A stretch of DNA of 64,000 nucleotides from Anaerobacillus alkalidiazotrophicus (GCF_001866055.1 NZ_MLQS01000007.1:12239-76238); one strand, 5' to 3'; shown: positions 9,836-18,364, counted from the stretch's first letter. Notes: a model not told the origin generated them from the sequence alone. A program made the numbers and translations.

Positions 9836-9869
9836 TAAGAAAAGACTACTATTCGAAACGAAAGTAGCC
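9836..9869 (-). terminator. terminator of the MFS transporter gene
   Basis: On the minus strand GGCTACTTTCG...ATAGTAGTC folds into a hairpin followed by TTTTCTTATTTTT, about 60 bases after the MFS stop. Confidence 0.65.
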
Positions 9870-9930
9870 TAAATAATTATTAACTATGAACCGCAAATTT
9901 TGTGAAGATAGTAAGTAAATTGTTGGAAGA

Positions 9931-11343
9931 TTACGTAGAGGATTTATCCTCCGCATACTCTGGTTTCTCTTTTGGCAGAAAGCTAGCTACTAAAAGTACA
10001 CAGATCAGTGCAATTACAGCTAATATAATGAACACTGAATGTAGTCCTGTCGCAAGGATTTCAGGAGCTACATCGGTACCATTATTTGTATGACCTCCAA
10101 TATGTTGATTTAGTACAGCTCCCAGAACAGCAATACCCAACGTTTGTCCTAACGTACGTAAAAATGCATTGGACGAAGCAGCTGTACCGCGAAAGTGCCA
10201 TTGTACTGAGGATTGAACGATTACAGTAAATACAGTAAACGATAGACCAAAACCAAGTCCAATAATAAACATAATAATGACCAAAATAAAATTTGGGGTC
10301 GTACTTGTAATAAAAGCTAACGCACTCGTACCTAGAAAAATTAAAATCACTCCAGAAAGCGAAAGTGGTTTTGTCCCTATCTTTACAATAAAGCGACCAC
10401 TGAAAAATGCGGCAATTGGCCAGCCGATGGACATCGGAATTAAGGTTAACCCAGATGAAGTCGCAGCTAAAAGAAGTACACCTTGTATCCAAAGTGGTAA
10501 GTACGCGGTTAACCCAATTAAAATGGCACCAAGTAGTAATCCACTCAAATTAACAATTAATAAGTGACGATTTTTCAGCAATTGAAATGGTAACATCGGT
10601 TCTGATACCTTTAATTGAACAATGATAAATAGGGCTAAAAATACAAATGCGACACTAAACAGTACTATCATTTGAAAATCGTTCCACGCAATTTCATTTC
10701 CGCCAGTTAGAAGAGCATATAATAATGCAGTTGTACCAATGATAAATGTGACCGCCCCACCATAATCAATGGAACGTTTACGTTTCTCAATTTTTTCATC
10801 TAAGTTTTTCCAGATTAAAAACATTGCGATGAAACCAAATGGAATGTTAATAAAAAATATCCAATGCCACGTGAAATAATCGACAAAGAAACCACCTACT
10901 AACGGACCGAAAATACCGGCAATTCCCCAAATTGAACCGATAATTGCTTGAGCTTTTGCCCGTTGCTCATATTTAAAAACATCTCCAACAATTGTGAAAG
11001 TCATTGGCATTAGAGCCCCTGCCCCGACCCCTTGTAGAGCACGAAACAGAATTAGTTGTTCCATTGATTGTGAAAAACCACAGAGTGCCGAGCCAAGTAA
11101 AAATAAAGTTACTCCAGTGATAAAAATCCTTTTTCTACCATATAAATCAGCGAGTTTTCCAAAAATTGGTGTCATAACTGCATAAGTTAATAAATAAATG
11201 GCAAAAACCCAACTGATCAAATCTATTCCACCTAGTTCCCTTGTAATAACTGGCATAGCTGTACTAATAACAGTTACCTCGATCGCAGCTAAGAAGGTGG
11301 CAATAATAAGTGCAATTGTAATGTTACGCTGATAACGATTCAT
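9931..11343 (-). CDS. MFS multidrug efflux transporter, DHA2 (14-TMS) family
   Basis: This is a 470-residue proton-coupled exporter of the EmrB/QacA class. The first TM contains the DHA signature (FLAAIEVTVISTAMPVI), loop 2-3 has GKLADLYGRKRIF (motif A), and TM5 carries GPLVGGFFVD (motif C, antiporter type). About 14 hydrophobic helices follow and the C-terminus is charged. Homologues in Bacillus (Bmr3-like, Mdr-like) export dyes and antibiotics; the substrate here is unknown. It appears monocistronic, with a terminator downstream and family A repeat DNA upstream. No adjacent regulator gene was found. Confidence 0.9.
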   Translation of the reverse strand: MNRYQRNITIALIIATFLAAIEVTVISTAMPVITRELGGIDLISWVFAIYLLTYAVMTPIFGKLADLYGRKRIFITGVTLFLLGSALCGFSQSMEQLILFRALQGVGAGALMPMTFTIVGDVFKYEQRAKAQAIIGSIWGIAGIFGPLVGGFFVDYFTWHWIFFINIPFGFIAMFLIWKNLDEKIEKRKRSIDYGGAVTFIIGTTALLYALLTGGNEIAWNDFQMIVLFSVAFVFLALFIIVQLKVSEPMLPFQLLKNRHLLIVNLSGLLLGAILIGLTAYLPLWIQGVLLLAATSSGLTLIPMSIGWPIAAFFSGRFIVKIGTKPLSLSGVILIFLGTSALAFITSTTPNFILVIIMFIIGLGFGLSFTVFTVIVQSSVQWHFRGTAASSNAFLRTLGQTLGIAVLGAVLNQHIGGHTNNGTDVAPEILATGLHSVFIILAVIALICVLLVASFLPKEKPEYAEDKSST

Positions 11344-11505
11344 AAATCTCCTTTTTTGTGTTTGTTATTTGGATCAAGCCCGACTACCATCGTACTAGTG
11401 TAATAATAAACCATTTTAAAAAACTGATTTCACTCTCAACATTAATAATTTACCAGTTGTCTTTAAAAATATCTAATAATTAAGCCTTTGACTTTCAAAA
11501 CGTTG

Positions 11506-11640
11506 GAGAACTCGTTCTAGCTTAGCTAGAACATCGGAAATTCAGATGGAGACTCAACTCTAACTGAATGGAAGTTCCCACCTACGCTACGCTTAGAGGT
11601 GGTGGTCTATGACCCTGAAGTACGAATAAGTTTGAGTAAT
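11506..11640 (+). repeat. repeat family A copy 2
   Basis: A full-length plus-oriented copy: GAGAACTCGTTCTAGC with GCTAGAAC, the TTCAGATGG...CTGAATGG hairpin, CCCACCT/AGGTGG, then CTATGACCCTGAAGTACG. Substitutions relative to other copies are scattered. Confidence 0.85.
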
Positions 11641-11644
11641 AGCT

Positions 11645-11884
11645 TTAATAAGGTATATAAATATCACTTAATACCCACTGCCATTTATTATTGTCGAAAA
11701 TTAAAAATTTAGTTCCTTCATTTGATTCATTTTTTACCGAATATACAGTATATACTTTTCCATTAACTTTGTTTTTCACTTTGAAGAATGCTTTATTTTG
11801 TTCATTTATTAGGCATAGTTTTTCTTTAATGGAAAAACAGACTAATACGATAATGACAACACCTATCATAATAACAAACTCCAT
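11645..11884 (-). CDS. small membrane-anchored protein, unknown
   Basis: A 79-residue product has one N-terminal TM helix (about residues 3-20) followed by a predicted beta-rich soluble domain ending WQWVLSDIYIPY. ATG at 11884 follows AAAGGTGG at proper spacing. I do not recognise the family. It belongs to a run of very small minus-strand membrane proteins between 11.6 and 14.9 kb. Confidence 0.6.
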   Translation of the reverse strand: MEFVIMIGVVIIVLVCFSIKEKLCLINEQNKAFFKVKNKVNGKVYTVYSVKNESNEGTKFLIFDNNKWQWVLSDIYIPY

Positions 11885-11929
11885 AAAATACCACCTTTTT
11901 TGTAAACTTAAGTTTTTACTTGCTATGTA

Positions 11930-12064
11930 TTACTTTTTTACTAATCGCATAATTCCAAAGACTATCATTATTATTGAAGTTGGAAGTGTGTACATTAGAT
12001 TTATAGGTGTAAGGACCCCTAGAAAAAATGTAATTACACCCAATATAATTAATCCAATTCCCAC
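11930..12064 (-). CDS. 44-residue hydrophobic two-TM protein
   Basis: GTG at 12064 lies 7 bases behind a clear GGAGG site. The product (begins MGIGLIILGVITFFLG, ends IMRLVKK) is two hydrophobic helices with a short loop and a basic C-terminus. A different overlapping frame (11916-12131) has poor coding character and no ribosome site, so this shorter frame is preferred. Function unknown. Confidence 0.6.
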   Translation of the reverse strand: MGIGLIILGVITFFLGVLTPINLMYTLPTSIIMIVFGIMRLVKK

Positions 12065-12127
12065 TTTCATTCCTCCGTTTCTCTACCAATTGATTTTGAA
12101 CATAAAGTGCAACCATTTTCTTTACTA

Positions 12128-12340
12128 TCATTCAACTCGTTTGTCTATTATTATATCAATCCAATATAGACGAATAACATAAAATATACAATATGCTACA
12201 AAAACACCGAAAGCTAGTGACCTACATAGTGGTCGCCACCTACCTTTCAAAAAAAACGAGATGATTATAGTTGCTGTAATAAGACACGCGAAAACTATTA
12301 ACTGTATCATTTCTATTGGATGCAGCTTCTGCCCGTTCAA
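12128..12340 (-). CDS. two-TM small membrane protein, start uncertain
   Basis: A 70-residue frame contains two hydrophobic helices separated by KGRWRPLCRS and ends DIIIDKRVE. The reading frame opens immediately after a stop codon. The only start giving full length is TTG at 12340 without a good ribosome site, and the internal ATG at 12310 also lacks one. The gene may have lost its beginning. I have no functional assignment. Confidence 0.5.
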   Translation of the reverse strand: MNGQKLHPIEMIQLIVFACLITATIIISFFLKGRWRPLCRSLAFGVFVAYCIFYVIRLYWIDIIIDKRVE

Positions 12341-12401
12341 ATCTTACCAGTTAATACAAAATAAAAAGCAGTTCTGTCTTCAACGATCCTATCCTCCAAT
12401 A

Positions 12402-12593
12402 CTATTTTTTTAGAAATTCATCTTCTAATTCTTTTTCAATTTGTTCATTAGGTATAGATTCTTCAACTTCTTCTTTAATATCAAGGTTCTTTATTATTAA
12501 ATTTAACTGATACTTTATCGTTGAAAGACTACTAATGACATAAAAAAGAATTAGTAATGGTAACACAATCGAAATAATAGTAAGAAAAGTCAT
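12402..12593 (-). CDS. small single-TM protein with acidic C-terminus
   Basis: This is a 63-residue protein. ATG at 12593 is preceded by AAAGGAGAAC. A hydrophobic helix occupies residues 3-22 and a Glu-rich amphipathic tail follows (EEVEESIPNEQIEKELEDE). It is typical of small Bacillaceae membrane peptides; no function can be assigned. Confidence 0.6.
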   Translation of the reverse strand: MTFLTIISIVLPLLILFYVISSLSTIKYQLNLIIKNLDIKEEVEESIPNEQIEKELEDEFLKK

Positions 12594-12661
12594 GATTGTT
12601 CTCCTTTTGTTATCTTACATAGTAATTTATGGCTCGTCCAAACAACAATAAAACAACATAC

Positions 12662-12836
12662 GGACACCAGATCCGTTAATTCGAAAAAAAATCTTGATTT
12701 TTGATTTTTTCGGACAGAGCTTCCGTTATCCAGTCTTGAAATAGCGATTTTATGATGATTTTGATTAAATAGAGGATCTGATGTCCGTTAAAATATATAA
12801 AAACGTTTTTTTCAATAAATAACGGATTCTCTGTCC
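12662..12836. repeat. four copies of a 17-bp motif GGA-N7-TCCGTTA
   Basis: Copies are at 12662-12678, 12712-12728 and 12774-12790 (plus) and 12820-12836 (minus). All share GGA, seven variable bases, then TCCGTTA. They lie in an otherwise empty 300-base intergenic stretch between two small minus-strand genes. They could be protein-binding sites or a degenerate short repeat. Confidence 0.6.
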
Positions 12837-12917
12837 TAAAGGGCAGCTAGAGTTCAAGTTTCATATCTTTCAAATAAAATTATCCTATTATTTTATGAAA
12901 CAACCTCTCTTCAGATA

Positions 12918-13626
12918 TCACTTTATTGGATCAATAGTTTTGAGCCGTCCTTTATTCGGAGATCGTTTATTCCAAACAAAACTAATTAAATACTGTTGTT
13001 TTTCTTCAACTAAATGAAATTCATTATAAGAAACTCTAACTTTTTTATCATTGAGTACTAAATAATATTTTCTGTCCTCATGCTTCTTTTGTTCGACCTC
13101 AAACACTCCTACAGTCGATACTTCAAAAGATTGAGAAACAGTTATAGAAACAACAATGATGATCGATGTAATTACTACTATTGCTTGAACAACTGTTTTT
13201 AGATTTGTCTTTTGTCTTCCTCTTTTTCGTAAATAATTAATTAAAAAAAAATGTAAATAAGAAACAACACAGGTACAATAAATTGCGCAAAGAAAAAAGG
13301 GACATACATTATTTCATGGAGACCATAATTAATATCTGCAATCGCTTGAATTCTACCAAGCTGTAACCCTATAAAGCTGAACTTCAATCAGTGGGGGTTT
13401 TCCTTCATCCCCCACTGATTGTTAGTTCAACTTATCGGACCTTTAGGGGCAGTTTATCCCCCACCTAAACTTCTCGATTTTCTTAAGTTTTGAGGTGGGG
13501 GTCTTACTTGCACCTTAAGAGTGGGATAAACGCTGAATAAATAAGTCCTAGCAACCAATACAATGCCTACTTTTGAGCTTTGAAAAATCTCTGAATATCC
13601 TTCTCGTCATTTTTATTTACATTCAT
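12918..13626 (-). pseudogene. two-TM membrane protein gene split by a family B repeat
   Basis: ATG at 13626 begins MNVNKNDEKDIQRFF. The frame then shifts near 13570 and is interrupted by a complete family B element (13373-13530). It resumes on the other side with GLQLGRIQAIADINYGLHE and a TM helix, shifts again in a run of eight T's near 13245, and continues with a second TM helix and a beta-rich C-terminal domain (residues like YYLVLNDKKVRVSY and NKRSPNKGRLKTIDP) to the stop at 12918. So the coding remnants flank the repeat on both sides in the right order. Family unknown. Confidence 0.7.
13373..13530 (+). repeat. repeat family B copy inserted in a gene
   Basis: It runs from AAAGCTGAACTTCAATCAG to TTAAGAGTGGGATAAA. 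The first hairpin is AATCAGTGGGGG/CCCCCACTGATT. The second is nested, GGGGCAG...CCCCCACCT / AGGTGGGGG. It lacks the middle TCATCAG hairpin of the longer copies. It sits inside the reading frame of the pseudogene at 12918-13626. Confidence 0.9.
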
Positions 13627-13791
13627 TTTAATCCAGCTCCCAAATTTTCATAAAGACAAAGGGAATAAGTCCCTTTAATACTCACTCGACCCCAATATTC
13701 ACAAATAAATTATTTATGATTGTTTCCATGATTAAAACTCTTTCCTAAACCACTCAGATGAAAATATTAAAATACAAAATACTTTCAAACA

Positions 13792-14169
13792 TTAGTTAAG
13801 TACCTCATTGGGAACCTCCCAAAGAAAATATTTTTTTGTAAATAGCCTTGTTACTATAATAGTGGTCATTTCATCTTTCTCAAAGATATACCCAGACCCC
13901 ATTTGTTCTTTAAACTCAAATTCCTTTTCTACCATAAACTCCTTAATGATCTTTTCTTGGGATCCACTACCATTCTTTGATACAAATTTTATCCCTTGTT
14001 TAGTATCGGTGACTTGTTCGTAATGACTATTTGAGAACTCTAACTTCATAATAGCTGTCAAAACGGGAGTGGGATTTCCTTCTTGACCCAATGCGCTACC
14101 AAACTTAATCCCAATAATCCCTATTAAAAGAATAACGATCACTAAAATAATGACTAATAACCTTTTCAA
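13792..14169 (-). CDS. membrane-anchored protein of unknown function
   Basis: This is a product of about 125 residues with one N-terminal TM helix (LLVIILVIVILLIGIIGI) followed by a soluble extracytoplasmic domain of about 95 residues ending FLWEVPNEVLN. The start is taken as TTG at 14169, 8 bases after AGGTGG; a GTG at 14181 would overlap the ribosome site. There are no Cys residues or known motifs. It lies alone on the minus strand between repeats. Confidence 0.6.
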   Translation of the reverse strand: MKRLLVIILVIVILLIGIIGIKFGSALGQEGNPTPVLTAIMKLEFSNSHYEQVTDTKQGIKFVSKNGSGSQEKIIKEFMVEKEFEFKEQMGSGYIFEKDEMTTIIVTRLFTKKYFLWEVPNEVLN

Positions 14170-14320
14170 GTCATTCACCACCTAAACAACATTTTTTTAC
14201 AAACCATTTCACTCTTTAATGTTATCACTGCGTTACTTTATTATTAGGGATACAAAGACTAGTGTCACTGCCATAAACAAGCGCATTTAACTAGTTCTCC
14301 TTTGAAAAGTAATAGATTGT

Positions 14321-14373
14321 TTTACCACTCTTAAAGGGCAGTAGGACCCCCACTTATTGAAGTTCAGCTTTAT
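14321..14373 (-). repeat. repeat family B, ends-only remnant
   Basis: Only the two termini remain, fused: AAAGCTGAACTTCAAT at one end and TACTGCCCTTTAAGAGTGG at the other, about 53 bp in all. This shows the two ends belong to one unit whose interior can be deleted. Confidence 0.8.
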
Positions 14374-14382
14374 AATTTTGTA

Positions 14383-14547
14383 TCACTTTATGAATCTATA
14401 TAATTTACTAACGAATATTACAAAGAACGACATAAAAAGAAGACGTCCAATAAACCATCCAACTTCTCCGTTTTTCAAGTCCGCAAAGTAACCCCAAATT
14501 ATTGCTATAACTAACGTAATAAGAAAATAAATTGTTTGTTTATTCAT
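14383..14547 (-). CDS. small two-TM membrane protein
   Basis: A 54-residue protein starts at ATG 14547 with GCGGGG six bases upstream; a longer frame to 14574 lacks a site. Two hydrophobic helices (ITLVIAIIWGYFA and LLFMSFFVIFVSK) flank a short polar loop. Unrecognised. Confidence 0.55.
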   Translation of the reverse strand: MNKQTIYFLITLVIAIIWGYFADLKNGEVGWFIGRLLFMSFFVIFVSKLYRFIK

Positions 14548-14700
14548 TTTTATCCCCGCTTTCGTTTTATCCAAATTTATTTATGGCGATTTAAAATTCT
14601 ACCGTAAAGAACCAGGTTCATTTACGTACTGAAACTAGTGGAGTAATTCATAGTCTTTAACTTTGGTTCAGTCTACCCTACTGCTTTTGTTGTAGTTCTC

Positions 14701-14880
14701 TCATTTTTTTCGATTTATAACAGAATATTTTCCTATCCAAAATATTAGTAACGAAATAAAGATTATGTAAGGCTTTGTAGATTGATTTATTACAAAAAAA
14801 GAATTTGATACAATATAAACAAAAAATAAAATAATGAACGCTGCTAATAATTCATAGAATGCTATTTTAATTTTTTTCAA
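14701..14880 (-). CDS. 59-residue two-TM membrane protein
   Basis: TTG at 14880 opens a frame encoding a basic N-terminus (MKKIKIAFYELL), a TM helix, a short polar linker with SFFVINQSTKP, a second helix and a basic end (NRKK). AAAGGA lies about 10 bases upstream. It matches the size and shape of its neighbours in this cluster of small membrane genes. No function known. Confidence 0.45.
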   Translation of the reverse strand: MKKIKIAFYELLAAFIILFFVYIVSNSFFVINQSTKPYIIFISLLIFWIGKYSVINRKK

Positions 14881-14963
14881 ACAAAACCATTCCTTTTTTC
14901 AATAAGATAGAGGTTCTTTGCTCCCCTTCCAAAAAACGGTGTAAGTTTAACTAATCACCTGAT

Positions 14964-15479
14964 CTAATTGGTTCTTCTCAACTTACTTGCTTTTTTATCA
15001 ATTACTTTTATATAATCGTTCTTTCCTTCTATGTACATAGCTATGTTTGTGGGGAATTTCTCAGCTAACGTTTGCTTTAATTGACTATATTTCAAGGCTT
15101 CCTCTGGATGTGCAATCATATAATCCCTAAATGCTAAGTGACGGTCAATTTCTCCATTTCCATGTTCAAAAATATGAACGTGATGAGTCCGGTTGTCACC
15201 ACCCTTACTAAAAAAACGCCTATTTGGAATTCCATATTCACCATGAGATTCATAGCCTAGCTCTTCCATTTCGCTAGTAAACTTATCAACTTTACTAATG
15301 TTTGTAACTTCTACCATAATATCAACTATCGGTTTAGCATATATAGTTGGAATAGCAGTACTTCCTATATGATATACATGAATAAGTTCATCTTTAAAAA
15401 CAGTTTTAAGTTTCTCACTTTCTTCTTGAAACATCTCTATCCATTTCTGTTTATGTGGAAAAACCTTAACTTTACGCAT
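14964..15479 (-). CDS. GrpB family protein (UPF0157), nucleotidyltransferase-like fold
   Basis: This 171-residue protein has the GrpB family hallmarks: an early W-x-x-x-F-x-x-E segment, YHIGSTAIPTIYAKPIVDIMVE around residues 36-57 (the GSTA...K-P-x-x-D active-site-like motif of nucleotidyltransferases), then NRRFFSKGG, HVHIFEHG and HLAFRDYM. The start is ATG 15479 with GAGGTG 6 bases upstream; an upstream GTG at 15488 overlaps that site. The family has dephospho-CoA kinase-fused relatives, but the reaction of stand-alone members is unknown. Confidence 0.85.
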   Translation of the reverse strand: MRKVKVFPHKQKWIEMFQEESEKLKTVFKDELIHVYHIGSTAIPTIYAKPIVDIMVEVTNISKVDKFTSEMEELGYESHGEYGIPNRRFFSKGGDNRTHHVHIFEHGNGEIDRHLAFRDYMIAHPEEALKYSQLKQTLAEKFPTNIAMYIEGKNDYIKVIDKKASKLRRTN

Positions 15480-15515
15480 TACATTCACCTCGCTTGAATT
15501 AGCAACATTTATTTT

Positions 15516-15671
15516 ATAAATCTAAACTTCAATCAGGGGGTATTTTCCTTCATTCTCCACTGATAAAAGTTATTCTATATCGGACTTTTAGGAATAGTTA
15601 AGCCCCCACATAACCTTTTTGATTTTCTTACGTTTTGAGGTGGGCTACTTCCCCTTAAAAGTGGGGGAAAA
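15516..15671 (+). repeat. repeat family B, degenerate copy
   Basis: It shows CTAAACTTCAATCAGGGGG, part of the middle hairpin (AAAGTTATTCTATATCGGAC), CCCCCACAT...TTTTGAGGTGGG and CCCCTTAAAAGTGGG. It has many point changes, so it is an old copy. Confidence 0.75.
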
Positions 15672-15720
15672 GTGTAGGTTAAATCGACTTAAGTTTCTCA
15701 TTATTGTTTTTACATAACCA

Positions 15721-15800
15721 GAATTTGTAAATTTCTAACTTGGAAACTGTCTAGCTTCAGCGCCTATCGCTCGTGACCAAGGCGCTTGCGCTTTTCTTAT
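15721..15800 (+). repeat. repeat family C, short copy
   Basis: AATTTCTAACTTGGAAAC with TGTCTAGCTTCAGCGCC is followed after only about 10 bases by TCGTGACCAAGGCGCTTGCGCTTTTCTT. This is family C with almost no internal segment. Confidence 0.85.
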
Positions 15801-15946
15801 CAATATAGCAATTTTTAGGGCGACAATTATTCACGTTAGATTCATTAATTCCAACTCAATATTACCACTAATTCCCTTCTATTTGGGAATATAACAAGAA
15901 AAAGGGCCTCCGCTTTATCTGAATTTTATTAGGGTAAAAGACCCCC

Positions 15947-16014
15947 ACCTCTAAGCGTAGCTTAGGTGGGATTTTACAATCAGATGGAGTAGACTCTCCA
16001 CCTGATTTACTCCT
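15947..16014 (-). repeat. repeat family A, fragment
   Basis: It contains the CCCACCTCTAAGCGTAGC / AGGTGGG hairpin and part of the CAGATGGAGT...TCCACCTG hairpin. The TTCTAGC hairpin end is missing. Confidence 0.75.
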
Positions 16015-16146
16015 TTTTATAAACATTTTTTATATACGGAACAATAGTCCTATTTTTCATCTCTTTAAATTTGTTTTTTTATGTATAATTTTTCATTTTT
16101 TAAAAGATAATATAATTGTCAAGTCATTTTTTTCTTGACAACTCCA

Positions 16147-16181
16147 CAAAAAAACCGCTGACGGGAAAGGCGGTTTTTTTG
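16147..16181. terminator. bidirectional rho-independent terminator
   Basis: AAAAAAACCGC and GCGGTTTTTTT form the arms of a hairpin with T runs on both strands. It sits downstream of the small SASP-like gene at 16245-16379. Confidence 0.85.
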
Positions 16182-16244
16182 TGTTACGATTAAATTTTAG
16201 AATAGTTGCAATTTGTAAAGGACGACAGTAAATATAAAAACTAA

Positions 16245-16379
16245 TTATTTATTTTTGTTTTCTCGCGCTGCTCTTTTTCTTGCTTTTTTACTTTGAACAA
16301 CTTCTGAACCAAATTCCGTATCGGCTGCTTTATTCCCCCCAGTATGAGGCTGCTTTCGATTATCATTACGATTAGTCAT
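16245..16379 (-). CDS. gamma-type small acid-soluble spore protein-like
   Basis: This 44-residue protein starts at ATG 16379 behind GAAGGAGG. Asn, Lys, Arg and Gln dominate, and residues 20-30 (DTEFGSEVVQS) match the TEF-x-SE core of gamma SASPs. The basic tail KKARKRAARENKNK is unusual for sspE-type proteins. It probably serves as a spore-core amino acid reserve or minor SASP. The motif is close to that of the gene at 1657-1827. Confidence 0.75.
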   Translation of the reverse strand: MTNRNDNRKQPHTGGNKAADTEFGSEVVQSKKARKRAARENKNK

Positions 16380-16733
16380 TATTTTCCTCCTTCTTTCACT
16401 CATGTTCCTATAATTCCTTATAATAATTAAAACTTTACTTGCAACTAAGTTTATAATGCATTAGTACTATAGAATTTATTCCTGAAATGAATTAAATACA
16501 TTTGCTCGGTGGAAATATAACTAAAGTTTATAACAGGTTTATATTGGGATTAGGATTGAATTTCCGTTCAAATAACTCAAATAAATATGCTATTAATCAT
16601 TTTGCAAAGCTATACGCAATGCTTTTTTCAAGATAAAAAATAGCCCGCTCATATTTGACTGAGCTATTCTATATTGGTAAAACCAATTCCTTGAAAGTTA
16701 TTTTTGATACAGGTGGAGTGCCCTTTTCCCACT
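16380..16733. other. intergenic, promoter region of the SASP-like gene and a terminator
   Basis: No gene was found. It should hold the forespore promoter of the small gene at 16379, which I could not pin down, and it holds the terminator of the immunity gene at 16634-16669. Confidence 0.4.
16634..16669 (-). terminator. terminator of the toxin-immunity pair
   Basis: On the minus strand AATAGCTCA...TGAGCGGGCTATT is followed by TTTTATC, about 65 bases past the immunity gene stop. Confidence 0.75.
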
Positions 16734-17153
16734 TTAAATAAAATTATTTAAAAACTCTTCAAAGCAGTTTGCTAAAGATTCTACCTGCTGTTTTTCATGA
16801 CTCCAAAAAACGATTGTTGGCTCCTTTCTTGAAGTTTCATAATTGAAGCAGAAATAATTACCAAAGGGATCATTTGCAAAAGGAATCATATCTTTTGGAA
16901 GCTGGTTGACCAACCACTCACTTACATCTTTGACTCCACCTTTTGTTGGATGCACTGTTAAAAAGGTTTTTACGACTCTGTCGTTCCCGTTACTAGTTTT
17001 TATTACATTCGGTCTCGGTCTTGCTCCGTTATGCTGTTTTACAAGTTGTTGATATGAAAAAGGTAATGTAACTTTCAAATCATTTTCTAGCTGCTTGAGC
17101 ACTCGATCTGTCGCTACTGGCTTTTCAAATTTCCATTCTACCTTAACGGGCAT
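16734..17153 (-). CDS. SMI1/KNR4 (SUKH) family immunity protein
   Basis: This 139-residue cytoplasmic protein has the SUKH-1 pattern: VLKQLENDLKVTLPFSYQQLV near the N-terminus, the short HNGA turn, the WLVNQLPKDMIPFANDPFGNYFCF core (Gly-Asn-Tyr-Phe-Cys strand) and I-V-F-W-S-H followed by a C-terminal helix. The start is ATG 17153, 8 bases after GGAGG; a longer frame to 17186 is not needed. It overlaps the end of the upstream nuclease gene by 11 bases. SUKH proteins are among the commonest immunity proteins for nuclease toxins, so it most likely binds and neutralises the WHH nuclease encoded just before it. Confidence 0.9.
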   Translation of the reverse strand: MPVKVEWKFEKPVATDRVLKQLENDLKVTLPFSYQQLVKQHNGARPRPNVIKTSNGNDRVVKTFLTVHPTKGGVKDVSEWLVNQLPKDMIPFANDPFGNYFCFNYETSRKEPTIVFWSHEKQQVESLANCFEEFLNNFI

Positions 17154-18147
17154 TTGAACCACCTCCCCAAATTGATCGTCCACCACTATGTCCTGACTTA
17201 GCGTGTAGCTCCTCGTCTACTAACTGCAGCTTGCCCAACTGTTCATGGTGGTGCCACGTATAACCGTCTGGTGTTTCACTCTCATATATTTGCTCGAGCT
17301 GCTCTACTGTGAATTGACTTGCCATTCCAGGGTCTTTACTAACAGCATCTACTAATTCACTGTTTGCATAGGAAAAATGACGATAGTCACTACTTTCATA
17401 CATTTTTGCTGGCAGCTCCACTTCAGCTACAGCATCAAATACAGGAAAAACCCCAATAACCTCATTCTCATTCTCTAACACGACCGTTTGTGCTTCGTAA
17501 GGAACTCCTGTTTCTGGGTGTAACTGACCATCTAGATGACTATTATGTGTCAATAAAAAATCGCCATTTTCAGCAGCAGACACGTCATCCCCTTCGATAA
17601 GATCAAACACCGTAATAGCTACTGCACCAACTATCACCACTTTACCGACACCTTTTATGCCAGTTAACGCCTTATGATAGTCTTTGTGATATACTCCATT
17701 AATGACTGCTGCACTATTTTGTAATGTATAAGCACTTGTTTTATAAACAGCTCCCATTGTTTTCCCAGCCGCAGTAGCAAACTCACCTAATCCTTCATAA
17801 AGATCAGCTTTGTTTCTACTTACAAAACCTTGTGTTGTTTTCCAGGTTCCTTGGCCTACTTGTCCTGCAATATTACCACTAAACTTAGTTGCACCATGAA
17901 GGTTTTTACCAATTTCATCGACAAAGGGACTCTTAACTTTCTTACCAATATAGCTAACGGGTGTCCCGATAACCTTTCCAGCCAAATCGCCGCCTTTTTC
18001 AGTATATGTATGGAAAATGCCTTTTCCGGTTGATGATTTCAAATTCCGGTCCTTTTCATCAAATGTCTGATATAACTTTTTCGCACGTCGCAACGTTTTG
18101 TCAGCACCAGATTTCACTTGCTTTTTCAACCATTCCTTTTTATCCAT
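17143..18147 (-). CDS. polymorphic toxin with C-terminal WHH-type HNH/Endo VII nuclease
   Basis: This 334-residue protein has two parts. Residues 1 to about 195 are Gly/Lys/Ala-rich with a long amphipathic or hydrophobic stretch (VGKVVIVGAVAITVFDLIEGDD) and resemble the N-terminal half of the protein at 30456-31130. Residues about 205-334 are the toxin: NSHLDGQLHPETGVPY, then YTWHHHEQLGKLQLVDEELH and AKSGHSGGRSIW. These are the conserved W-H-H and G-H-(T/S)-G-G of the WHH family of HNH/Endonuclease VII nucleases. ATG 18147 follows AAGGTGGGG. No signal peptide is seen, so delivery must be by another route, perhaps through the adjacent HerA/dynamin operon (inference). The SUKH gene directly downstream is the cognate immunity gene. 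Confidence 0.9.
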   Translation of the reverse strand: MDKKEWLKKQVKSGADKTLRRAKKLYQTFDEKDRNLKSSTGKGIFHTYTEKGGDLAGKVIGTPVSYIGKKVKSPFVDEIGKNLHGATKFSGNIAGQVGQGTWKTTQGFVSRNKADLYEGLGEFATAAGKTMGAVYKTSAYTLQNSAAVINGVYHKDYHKALTGIKGVGKVVIVGAVAITVFDLIEGDDVSAAENGDFLLTHNSHLDGQLHPETGVPYEAQTVVLENENEVIGVFPVFDAVAEVELPAKMYESSDYRHFSYANSELVDAVSKDPGMASQFTVEQLEQIYESETPDGYTWHHHEQLGKLQLVDEELHAKSGHSGGRSIWGGGSNAR

Positions 18148-18364
18148 AACGACCCCACCTTACATTTTCATAATGATTGAATGTGAGACAAACCGTGATG
18201 TAAGGGATTGCTTTTTTCTTTTGACTACTACCAGATTTTTCGTCTATCACTATATAAGCTAGTAATCTTTTCTTGAAATTAGTCCTTAACCATTGGAAAA
18301 AATCCCTTTAAAAACTATTAGCCTCGAGGCTGCTTTTCATTATTGTACGTTATATATGAGCAAA

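Larger units (their letters stand above)
15801..16244. other. intergenic: family A fragment plus a terminator
   Basis: No gene was found. The stretch holds the truncated family A copy (15947-16014) and a strong bidirectional terminator (16147-16181); the remainder is AT-rich filler. Confidence 0.4.

Noticed and set aside
9649..9867. 72-codon plus-strand frame in the higher-GC segment
   Set aside because: Weak start, Cys/Phe/Arg-rich composition, no homology pattern, and it runs into the terminator of the neighbouring gene.
10082..10567. Frames overlapping the MFS gene on both strands
   Set aside because: They lie wholly within an intact, well-supported transporter gene and have no domain of their own.
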